Shown piece by piece: positions 1 through 5,888 of a stretch of 7,532 bases of DNA (positions are counted from its first letter, which is position 1; every line of letters begins with the position of its first letter). The stretch covers positions 1-7,532 of the forward strand of contig NZ_CALIJA010000075.1 of NCBI RefSeq assembly GCF_938017615.1. The letters are read 5' to 3'. The notes beneath the pieces are model-generated. The model was given only the letters and a program-made list of their open reading frames with translations. It was not told the origin of the DNA and did no database searches. The stretch is from an uncultured Campylobacter sp. (GTDB lineage: Bacteria; Campylobacterota; Campylobacteria; Campylobacterales; Campylobacteraceae). A program made the position numbers and the translations under genes.

Positions 1-256
1 CGCGATACTTTGCTTGTGGTATCCGCACCCGCGCATGAGAGCTTGGCGCCGCTAAAATTTTATCGGCTCTTAGCTCTATGCGATACGTACTGCGCGCCGC
101 GATAGAATTTTGCGCGACGCAAGGACCTATCGGGCTTGGCTTTGCGCCGCATTGTGGCAAAATTTTAAAATTTATGCTGCAAAGCGCCTATCTTGCTCAC
201 TAGGATGTGCCGCGAATGATTAAATTTTAACCGCACCGTCGCCGAGCCGTTTTAAA

Positions 257-276
257 GCTCAAACGAATTTTTGAGC
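257..276 (-). terminator. Hairpin, possible secondary terminator
   Basis: A perfect 7-bp inverted repeat GCTCAAA / TTTGAGC with a 6-base loop occupies these bases. On the minus strand the right arm is followed by TTTAAAA, a poor but possible termination tract. On the plus strand no T-run follows, so if it terminates anything it is minus-strand transcription coming from radA. Confidence 0.25.
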
Positions 277-349
277 CGCTACGATACGTGAAATTCCAAA
301 AATCGCGCTTTAGCGATCAAGCTCATTTGCGCTTGCTTGTGAGCCATGC

Positions 350-371
350 AAAAAGCGGCGCACTTGCGCCC
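350..371 (-). terminator. Probable rho-independent terminator of radA
   Basis: Read on the minus strand there is a hairpin GGCGC-AAGT-GCGCC (370 to 357) followed two bases later by five T residues (354 to 350). It lies about 100 bp past the radA stop codon with no gene in between. The stem is short (5 bp) but all G-C. A second hairpin further on (257-276) could back it up. Confidence 0.5.
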
Positions 372-471
372 CTCGCCGCGCCCATGCAAAAGCAACGCGT
401 CCCTTGCCGCTCAAAGTCCATTTCCGCTCGCTTGCGCCGCCCGCCAAGCCGAGGCTAAGAAGCGCGCCGTC

Positions 472-1821
472 TCACATCCAATCTAAAATTTGCGTGATCT
501 CGGTGGCGTGAAAAATTTTAAGCCCCTGCGCGTTTTGCGGCTTCATCGGAACGATCGCGTTTTTAAATTTCTGCATCGCGGCCTCCTTCAGGCGCGCATC
601 GAGGTTGAAGATCTCTCTGATCTCGCCGTTTAGGCTCACCTCGCCGATGAAGACGCTTTCTTTGCTGATCGGGCGGTTTTTGAAGCTGCTTACGATCGCC
701 GCGACGACGGCTAGATCGCACGCCGTTTCGGTGATTTTTACGCCGCCGCTTACGTTTACGAAGACGTCGTATCCGCCAAGCCCGATCTCAAGCTTGCGAT
801 CGAGCAGTGCCAGAAGCATATCGAGGCGGTTTTTATCAAAGCCCGTGGCGCTGCGCTTGGGGTAGCCGCTCTCGCACACGAGCGCTTGGATCTCCACGAC
901 GAGCGCGCGCGTGCCCTCCATCGTGATCGTGATCGCCGAGCCGCTTACCGCCTTGCCGCGCGTGAAAAATTTACTCGCGACGTCCTTTGCGCTTACGAGC
1001 CCGTGCGGCCCCATCTCGAAAATCCCCACCTCGCTCGTAGCCCCGAAGCGATTTTTAAAACCGCGCAAAATTCTAAGCTGTTTGCTCGCATCGCCCTCGA
1101 AATACAGCACCACGTCCACCATATGCTCTAATATGCGCGGACCCGCGATCGAGCCCTCCTTGGTGATGTGGCCGATGATGAAGATCGAAATCCCGCGCGC
1201 TTTGGCAAGTCGCATCAGCTCAAACGTGATCTCGCGCACCTGCGTGATCGAGCCCGGCGCGGAGGGGGCTTTGTCGCTAAAAAGCGTCTGGATGCTGTCG
1301 ATGATGATAAATTTATAATCCCTGCGCTCCACCTCTTCAAGCACGGCGCCCAGATTGATCTCGGTGAGCAAAAACAGCTGCTCGCTTATCGCGCCAAGCC
1401 GCTGCGCGCGCATTTTGATCTGGCTAGCGCTCTCTTCGCCGCTTACGTAGAGCACGGCGCGGCCGCCGCTTGCTAAATTTGCCGCGATCTTAAGCAGCAG
1501 CGTGGATTTTCCGATGCCGGGGCTGCCGCCGATTAGCACGAGCGAGCCCTCTACGACGCCGCCTCCGAGGACTAAATTTAGCTCGCTATCCTTGGTGTCG
1601 ATGCGTGAAATTTGCTCGATTTCTATCTCGCTGATCGCTTTGGCGCTTGCGGACGAGGTGCGGGCAAGCTCGCCCTCGATCTCTTTTAGCGCTTTGATCT
1701 GAGCGGGCTTGAGCTCGACGAAGCTATCGAATGCGCCGCAGTCGGGGCATCTGCCGAGCCATCTGCTTTGCTGATTGCCGCAGTGCTGGCACTCAAAAAT
1801 CGTGGTTTTAATTTTCGCCAT
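472..1821 (-). CDS. radA: DNA repair protein RadA (Sms)
   Basis: RadA is a RecA-like ATPase that drives branch migration of recombination intermediates alongside RecA; it acts in the cytoplasm on DNA. The 449-residue product has the full family layout. It has an N-terminal C4 zinc finger (C11xxC14, C25xxC28), Walker A GGSPGIGKST at 98-107 with K105, and Walker B FIIIDS at 171-176. The RadA signature KNRFG is at 256-260, followed by a Lon-protease-like C-terminal domain from about residue 270 (EGTRALVVEIQALV at 302-315). Length is normal for the family. The ATG at 1821 is chosen because GAGGGA (1832 to 1827) sits 5 bases upstream and the zinc finger follows directly. It is transcribed away from brnQ, with its own TATAAT at 1875-1870. 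No broken motif is seen. Confidence 0.97.
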   Translation of the reverse strand: MAKIKTTIFECQHCGNQQSRWLGRCPDCGAFDSFVELKPAQIKALKEIEGELARTSSASAKAISEIEIEQISRIDTKDSELNLVLGGGVVEGSLVLIGGSPGIGKSTLLLKIAANLASGGRAVLYVSGEESASQIKMRAQRLGAISEQLFLLTEINLGAVLEEVERRDYKFIIIDSIQTLFSDKAPSAPGSITQVREITFELMRLAKARGISIFIIGHITKEGSIAGPRILEHMVDVVLYFEGDASKQLRILRGFKNRFGATSEVGIFEMGPHGLVSAKDVASKFFTRGKAVSGSAITITMEGTRALVVEIQALVCESGYPKRSATGFDKNRLDMLLALLDRKLEIGLGGYDVFVNVSGGVKITETACDLAVVAAIVSSFKNRPISKESVFIGEVSLNGEIREIFNLDARLKEAAMQKFKNAIVPMKPQNAQGLKIFHATEITQILDWM

Positions 1822-1858
1822 TTTTATCCCTCGCTCATTTTGTCTAAATTTAGCCTTG

Positions 1859-1872
1859 AATTTCGCGAAATT
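1859..1872. promoter_or_regulatory. Perfect 14-bp palindrome at the radA transcription start
   Basis: AATTTCGCGAAATT is its own reverse complement. It overlaps the downstream edge of the radA -10 box (1870-1875) and the predicted start point. That is a typical place for a repressor operator, though no regulator is encoded in the window to pair with it. The A/T arms are common words in this genome, so chance is possible; the central TTTCGCGAAA core is less so. Confidence 0.3.
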
Positions 1873-1875
1873 ATA
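1870..1875 (-). promoter_or_regulatory. radA promoter, -10 box
   Basis: A perfect TATAAT reads on the minus strand from 1875 to 1870, preceded by A/T-rich sequence and no clear -35 box, as is usual for Campylobacter sigma-70 promoters. It would place the transcript start near 1863 and give a leader of about 40 bases. A 14-bp palindrome (1859-1872) overlaps the box and the start site. Confidence 0.6.
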
Positions 1876-1948
1876 CTTAAAATTTTTAAAATTTTAGCCG
1901 CCCCGCGTGCTGTTTGCGAGATCAAAAATCACGGAACAAAGGATTTGC

Positions 1949-1970
1949 GGCTAAATTTAGGCTAAATTTA
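1949..1970 (+). repeat. Two tandem 11-bp repeats upstream of brnQ
   Basis: GGCTAAATTTA occurs twice with no gap (1949-1959 and 1960-1970). The same word occurs inverted at 1845-1855 near the radA start. The AAATTT cores are 11 bp apart, one helical turn, and lie directly upstream of the brnQ -35 position. This suggests phased bent DNA, an UP-like element, or a tandem binding site. The word belongs to the AAATTT class that is very common in this window, so specificity is uncertain. Confidence 0.4.
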
Positions 1971-1973
1971 AAT

Positions 1974-1999
1974 ATGTTTTAAACATTTATAACTATAAT
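1974..1999 (+). promoter_or_regulatory. brnQ promoter with operator-like inverted repeat
   Basis: A perfect TATAAT lies at 1994-1999, 32 bases before the brnQ start. There is no consensus -35 box. At 1974-1986 is the inverted repeat ATGTTT-T-AAACAT, between the -35 position and the -10 box, where a repressor or activator dimer could act. The promoter call is firm; the operator is inferred only from symmetry and position. Confidence 0.6.
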
Positions 2000-2031
2000 A
2001 CAAACTTTACTTTATTTAAAGAAGGTTTAAG

Positions 2032-3363
2032 ATGAAGGGCAAGCTTAGTAGAAGCCAGTTTTTGACGATATCGCTTACGCTATTTGCGATGTTTTTCGGT
2101 GCGGGAAATTTTATTTTTCCGCCGGGCTTAGGCAAAGATTCCGGACAGAATTTTTATGTCGCGATAATGTTTTTTTGCGCTACGGCGGTGCTTCTGCCGG
2201 TTCTCGGCGTCGCAGGCATTGCGCGCGCCAAGGGGCTTCAGAGCCTGGTGCGCCGCATAGATCCGGTGTTTGCGATCGTTTTTACTGCGCTTTTATATCT
2301 TACGATCGGGCCGCTTTTTGCGATACCGCGCGCGGCGAATATGCCTTTTGACATCGCCATCAAACCTTTTATTGCGGAAGAGCGTCTTCAAATTTGGCTA
2401 TTTATTTATTCTGCGGCATATTTTGCGCTGAACTATTACATCTGTATGAACCCTTCAAAGCTCGTCGATCTGCTTGGAAAATACCTCACGCCGATACTTT
2501 TGGCGCTTATTTTGCTGCTTTTCGGCGCGGGATTTTTGTTTCCGATCGGAGGTTTCGTCGCTCCTAGCGGGGAGTATGTTGACCACGCCGCAGCAAAGGG
2601 CTTCGTAGAGGGCTATCAGACGATGGATGCGCTTGCGTCGCTGGCATTCGGAATCATCGTAATTAACGCCATTAAAGCAACCGGCGTGAGCGACGAGAAG
2701 CACCTCGTCACCTCTACGATAAAAGCAGGAATGATGTCGGGCGTCATACTGATGACGATATATTTTATGCTGGGCTATCTGGGCGCGACTTCTGCGGAGC
2801 TTTTCAAGGATACGCCGAATATCAACGGAGCGGAGCTTCTGTCGCGAGTAAGCGATCATTACTTCGGAAGAGTGGGCGTAGTGATCCTAGGCAGCGCATT
2901 TTTCCTAGCCTGCATCACCACGACGTTAGGGCTTATAAGCTCGGCTAGCGAATACTTTGAAGAGCTTACGAAGGGCAAGGTCAAATATAAAACCTGGGCG
3001 ATCGCTTGGTGCGTGATCGGCTTTGGAGTCGCAAATTTCGGCCTTACGACCATCATCAAAGGCTCCATCCCGGTCCTCGTCGCCATCTATCCGATCTCGA
3101 TCATGCTGATAATCCTCTCGCTGATCAACCCGTGGATCGATTCAAGCAAGCTGATTTACCGCGCCTGCGTCTATGTCTGCGTCGTAGAGGGCGTCATAAA
3201 CGGGCTTGATATTTTGGGGATTTCTGTGCCGCTTGTGACATCGTTTGTGAAGATGATGCCGTTTTACGACTCGATGCTCGGCTGGATCGTGCCTAGCACT
3301 TTGACCTTCGCCGTGACATACGTGCTGCATCTGATCTTTGAAAAAAGAGACGATAGCTTTTAA
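2032..3363 (+). CDS. brnQ: Branched-chain amino acid:cation symporter, BrnQ/LIVCS family
   Basis: This inner-membrane carrier imports leucine, isoleucine and valine with Na+ (or H+). The 443-residue product is of normal family length and strongly hydrophobic, with about 12 likely membrane segments. The N-terminal FFGAGNFIFP (21-30) and YLTIGPLFAIPRAA (89-102) are hallmark LIVCS stretches. The ATG is supported by AAAGAAGG at 2018-2025, 6 bases upstream, and by a perfect TATAAT at 1994-1999. It appears to be a single-gene transcript: a palindrome spans its stop codon, a GC hairpin follows, and the next gene has its own promoter region. From memory it is not between radA and ftsY in C. jejuni, so it is a lineage-specific arrival at this site, but its base composition is not obviously foreign. 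Confidence 0.95.
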   Translation: MKGKLSRSQFLTISLTLFAMFFGAGNFIFPPGLGKDSGQNFYVAIMFFCATAVLLPVLGVAGIARAKGLQSLVRRIDPVFAIVFTALLYLTIGPLFAIPRAANMPFDIAIKPFIAEERLQIWLFIYSAAYFALNYYICMNPSKLVDLLGKYLTPILLALILLLFGAGFLFPIGGFVAPSGEYVDHAAAKGFVEGYQTMDALASLAFGIIVINAIKATGVSDEKHLVTSTIKAGMMSGVILMTIYFMLGYLGATSAELFKDTPNINGAELLSRVSDHYFGRVGVVILGSAFFLACITTTLGLISSASEYFEELTKGKVKYKTWAIAWCVIGFGVANFGLTTIIKGSIPVLVAIYPISIMLIILSLINPWIDSSKLIYRACVYVCVVEGVINGLDILGISVPLVTSFVKMMPFYDSMLGWIVPSTLTFAVTYVLHLIFEKRDDSF

Positions 3364-3376
3364 ATTTAAAAGCTAT
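3353..3376 (+). repeat. Perfect 24-bp palindrome across the brnQ stop codon
   Basis: The 24 bases read identically on both strands: left arm ATAGCTTTTAAA, right arm TTTAAAAGCTAT. The TAA stop of brnQ lies inside it at 3361-3363, and TTTAAAA follows. As RNA it forms an A/U-rich hairpin with only two G-C pairs. It may protect the 3' end or help termination together with the hairpin at 3388-3409. Confidence 0.55.
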
Positions 3377-3387
3377 TTTAAAATTTA

Positions 3388-3409
3388 GCCGGGCTCTATG
3401 GGGCTCGGC
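3388..3409 (+). terminator. Probable brnQ terminator hairpin
   Basis: GCCGGGCTC and GGGCTCGGC pair over 9 bp (two G-U wobbles) around a TATG loop, about 25 bases past the brnQ stop. The following ACATTTCTAAATTTT is only a loose T-tract, so efficiency is uncertain. The stem is GC-rich in an A/T-rich spacer, which supports a structural role. Confidence 0.45.
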
Positions 3410-3467
3410 ACATTTCTAAATTTTAATTCGCCGCCGAATTTAATCTCTCGTATTTTTTGTCGGAATT

Positions 3468-3520
3468 TTGACATATAAAATAAGTCGCCTTCAAAATTTA
3501 ACTTAAATTTACGCTAAAAT
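3468..3520 (+). promoter_or_regulatory. Promoter region of the DUF1963-like gene
   Basis: A perfect TTGACA is at 3468-3473, with a weak TCAAAA-like match 17 bases downstream at 3491-3496. A better -10 candidate is TAAAAT at 3515-3520 in the context GCTAAAAT. The same octamer precedes the cyclo-ligase gene at 7375-7382. Either could fire; the second is favoured by its distance of 30 bases from the ATG at 3551. Confidence 0.35.
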
Positions 3521-3550
3521 TATCAAAATAAAATCGCATAAGGAAACAAG

Positions 3551-5171
3551 ATGGATAAACGGGACGAGGCACTAAATTTAGCGCGAGATTTCAAGCGTGA
3601 CGGCTTTAGAGTGCCAGATTTATACGAGCGGTTTTGGCGGCTGCAAGGTGATGCGGCGGCGTATTTTACGCTAGCGAATAGCCTGCTGTGCGGGCGGAGG
3701 GACGGCCGCACGCTGCTAAAGGACGCTATGGGCTACGTGGGCGAGGGGGATTTTAAAGCTTTGATCGCTACGGCAGTTGAAATTTTGCGCGAGGAGGCGG
3801 CAGAGGGGTGCGAAACGCAGCAGGACGAAAGCGCGGCACAGATGGGAGAGAATGCGCGCTCGGCGCGGGCGGACGAAAGCGCAAGCAAAAATGCACGGCA
3901 ACGCGGCAGAGATGAAAAAAGCGCGCGCTGGAAAAACGCCGAAGAGGTCATCGCTGCGGCAAGTCTCGAGTTCGCGCCGTTTTTGCACTCGTATCTTGGC
4001 GAGCTTTTTAAATTGCAGCCGAACGAGAGCGCGTATTACGCGGAGTATCCGTGGCGCGGGCTTTAGCTACGAGAGCTCGCAAATCTGGCGCGAGAGGCTT
4101 GCGGATCCGCAGACGAGTAGGGATGAGCGGCAAAAAATTTTTAGCTGCCTGCTGCAAACCCGCGATCCGCGAAACGTAAAATTTGCCTGCGAGTTCGCGC
4201 TTGCAGAGGATTTTTTCGATCGCCCGTGCGACCTGTTAGATTATATCGGCTATTGGCTGGAGGTCGTCGGATTTGCCTTTGAGCGGGTTAAATTTGGTGC
4301 AGACGGCGCGCTAAAAGCGGCGCCGGATGAAATTTTAAAAGTGGATGCGCTCAAACACGGCGACTCCAAGCCAGCTCAAACGAGCGAAAATTTTAAAGCG
4401 GCTGCGGCTGAACACGGCTCTAAATTTAACTCAAACGAACACAGCACTGATAAATCACAAAAAGCGCCGAACGATGAAATTTGCTTTGGCGGCGAGAAAT
4501 TCAGGCTCAAAAGATACTGCAGCCAGCGCGCGTATCACATAATCTTTCCGCGCGGGTATTTCGGCGCGCCCTATGCGCCGCATCTGGCGAAGCATCATCC
4601 GACCTGGCGGTTTGAGGGCAGCGAGGCGAGATATAGGCTAGGCGGGGTTTTGGACGAGGCGGACGGCGATGCGCAAAATCCGCTATTTCATCTCATCACG
4701 CTTGATCCGCCGCCCCGCGACTTGCCCGTGCGATCGTTGCCGCGCCTAATCCTCGCCGCGCACGTCAGAGAGATAAACGAGGGTGAGGTAGTATTTTACG
4801 AGCACGACGCGCAGGGTATGCCGCGACGTATCGGAGGCAGGACGCAGGTAGAATACGTGCAGGACGAGCCGATAATGGAGTGCGAGATTGCGCTTGCGCC
4901 TATGCCCGCGCGCTGGGCGGATCAGGATTGGGGGATGTCAAACAGCAGGCAAAACCTCGCGCGCATTGGCGGCGAGCCTTCGTGGATACAGGGCGCCTCG
5001 GTGCCGACGTGTCCGATATGCGGCGAAAAGATGGAGTTTTTGATGCAGCTTGATAGCGAGCTTCCAAGCTGCGAGCAAGGCGGCGAGGTGATGTTTGGCA
5101 GCGGCGGGATTTTATATGTGTTTTGGTGCGAGCAGACGCGGGCGAGCGCGTTTTTTATGCAGTGCACGTGA
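3551..5171 (+). pseudogene. DUF1963-like protein gene, split by a +1 frameshift
   Basis: The ATG at 3551 is well supported (AAGGA at 3540-3544, 6 bases away). Its frame stops at 4064-4066 after 171 codons. The next frame is open straight through to TGA at 5169-5171 and continues the same protein: removing one G from the GGG at 4058-4060 turns PWRGL-stop into PWRGFSYES and gives 539 residues. The C-terminal half looks like DUF1963 (YwqG-like; function unknown). It has a SQRAYH region (about 322-), RIGGEPSWIQ at 471-480, CPICGEKM at 487-494 (a possible metal-binding pair), and an ending with GGILYVFWC. Two polar, low-complexity linkers sit at about 81-130 and 264-307. The second part has no internal ATG until deep in the domain, so it is unlikely to be a separate gene. 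It may be a pseudogene, a sequencing error, or a recoded gene. Confidence 0.7.
5101..5171 (+). repeat. Direct repeat, copy 1: 3' end of the DUF1963-like gene
   Basis: This copy encodes GGILYVFWCEQTRASAFFMQ, two more residues and the stop codon. It matches 5665-5731 at 59 of 67 aligned bases, with two 2-base gaps. The longest identical block is CGAGCGCGTTTTTTATGCAG plus TGC. Similarity seems to run on into the TAAAATTT just past both copies. The two copies bracket the low-GC ORF. Confidence 0.85.
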
Positions 5172-5195
5172 ATAAAATTTAAGAAAAACGCGCAA

Positions 5196-5648
5196 ATGGA
5201 CGGACGAATGATCACGGCGAAAATAAAAAGAAAGGGCGATATCTGGTATTTTGACGATTATTTTAAGTCGCTTCGCAAGAATGAAAACGAAATAGCAAAG
5301 CCTATCAGGCAGTTTGTATTGGATACGAAAAGGTATCTGTTTAATACGAAAGAAACCCTTCACGACGCCGTTTTGGCTGAATTTAAATTTGACATTTTAA
5401 AAAACGAAGATAGACTGACGATGAAATTTTTATCGCCCTACCGAGATAGAAATTTTAAATTTGTTTTCAAAAACGTCCTAGCCGTCCGCTTCAAAACGGA
5501 CGACAAGAGCTTTAAAAATAACGATCTGATAGTTCATCAATTTTCGCTAAAGCCTAGAGGCGTTTGCGAGTATGATTTTATCTTTGCGAGCGGACAGAGG
5601 ATAACCGTAAAATTTAAACAGCTTGAAATCATTGAGGAATTCTTATAA
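5196..5648 (+). CDS. Hypothetical protein, low-GC ORF of unknown function
   Basis: I do not recognise this 150-residue product. It is a soluble, lysine- and aromatic-rich protein with no signal peptide, membrane segment, cysteine pair or nucleotide-binding motif. The C-terminal half alternates hydrophobic and charged residues, suggesting beta strands. By hand count 5221-5640 is 151/420 GC (about 36%), against 75/120 (about 62%) for 4861-4980 in the gene before it, so it looks acquired. It starts 24 bases after the DUF1963-like stop with no terminator between, so co-transcription is likely. The start is uncertain: ATG 5196 has only AAGAAAA upstream, while ATG 5208 follows GGACGG. It is followed at 5665 by a degraded repeat of the DUF1963 3' end. 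Small size, foreign composition and neighbour would fit an immunity-type or cargo gene, but nothing in the sequence proves that. Confidence 0.7.
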   Translation: MDGRMITAKIKRKGDIWYFDDYFKSLRKNENEIAKPIRQFVLDTKRYLFNTKETLHDAVLAEFKFDILKNEDRLTMKFLSPYRDRNFKFVFKNVLAVRFKTDDKSFKNNDLIVHQFSLKPRGVCEYDFIFASGQRITVKFKQLEIIEEFL

Positions 5649-5664
5649 GCGCACCGCGTTGCGG

Positions 5665-5731
5665 GCGGCGGGATTCTACATGTTTTGATACGAATGGACG
5701 CGGACGAGCGCGTTTTTTATGCAGTGCGTGA
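5665..5731 (+). pseudogene. Decayed second copy of the DUF1963-like gene 3' end
   Basis: This starts 17 bases past the stop of the low-GC ORF and is 67 bases long. Aligned to 5101-5171 it has 8 mismatches and two 2-base deletions. Allowing for the first deletion it reads GGILH, F, stop, YEWTRTSAFFMQC, so the frame is broken (TGA where the intact copy has TGG) and it cannot be functional. No further DUF1963 sequence is seen before it, so only the very 3' end is duplicated. It could be a displaced original end after insertion upstream, or the leftover of a deleted tandem paralogue. Confidence 0.75.
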
Positions 5732-5742
5732 GCTAAAATTTT

Positions 5743-5776
5743 GTAAAATTCTAAAACGAAAATCGTAAAATTCTAA
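5743..5776 (+). repeat. Short direct repeat in the convergent intergenic region
   Basis: GTAAAATTCTAA occurs at 5743-5754 and 5765-5776, 22 bp apart. A looser third version, GTAAAATTTATTCTAA, starts at 5777. It lies between the low-GC ORF side and the ftsY stop codon. The A/T words are common here, so significance is low. Confidence 0.4.
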
Positions 5777-5828
5777 GTAAAATTTATTCTAAGATAATCG
5801 AGCGGCAAAATTTGACGAGCATTTCGGC

Positions 5829-5875
5829 GCGTAAATTTAAACTTCTTTGGCGAGAATATGAATATAAATTTACGC
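5829..5875. repeat. Inverted repeat downstream of ftsY
   Basis: GCGTAAATTTA (5829-5839) and its exact complement TAAATTTACGC (5865-5875) flank a 25-base spacer. A third partial copy, GCGTAAATT, lies at 5893-5901 inside the end of ftsY. No T-run follows on either strand, so it is not a standard terminator, but it sits where transcription from both sides converges and could act as one weakly. Confidence 0.4.
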
Positions 5876-5888
5876 AGACACGCAGAGT

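Larger units (their letters stand above)
1..471. other. Intergenic or degenerate region downstream of radA
   Basis: No open frame here has a plausible start, ribosome site and protein-like sequence. On the plus strand the frame beginning at base 1 is open to a TAG at 103-105 and then to a TAA at 166-168, ending in codons for VAKF. It could be the decayed 3' end of a gene entering from the left, but I do not recognise it. The stretch 240-400 is rich in small inverted repeats, including hairpins at 257-276 and 357-370. It also carries the near-repeat CCATGCAAAA at 344-353 and 382-391. From memory atpB follows radA in C. jejuni; nothing resembling a subunit a of ATP synthase is seen here. Confidence 0.5.

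Noticed and set aside
605..1702. Several open frames on the plus strand across radA
   Set aside because: They lie antisense to an intact, motif-complete radA, have no ribosome sites, and are a by-product of GC-rich codons.
2455..3330. Minus-strand open frames inside brnQ
   Set aside because: Shadows of the brnQ frame with no family resemblance and no start signals.
3777..4058. Upstream part of the long frame ending at 5171, as the true N-terminus of the DUF1963-like protein
   Set aside because: This part is an arginine-rich read-through of GC-rich sequence out of frame with the supported gene starting at 3551; it has no ribosome site, and the real protein reads in the other frame up to about 4060.
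3551..5171. Phase-variable gene
   Set aside because: The frameshift is at a run of only three G residues; Campylobacter phase-variable tracts are usually much longer, and no other long homopolymer is present at the break.
5112..5363. Minus-strand open frames spanning the DUF1963 end and the low-GC ORF
   Set aside because: They cross two unrelated plus-strand coding regions of different composition and show no start signal or recognisable protein.
5101..5741. Insertion sequence or integron cassette
   Set aside because: There is no transposase or integrase, no terminal inverted repeats and no recognisable attC-type site; the flanking repeats are gene-end duplicates rather than short target-site duplications.
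5743..5776. CRISPR-like or satellite array
   Set aside because: Only two exact 12-bp copies plus one loose copy, all A/T words that are common in this window; no regular spacers.
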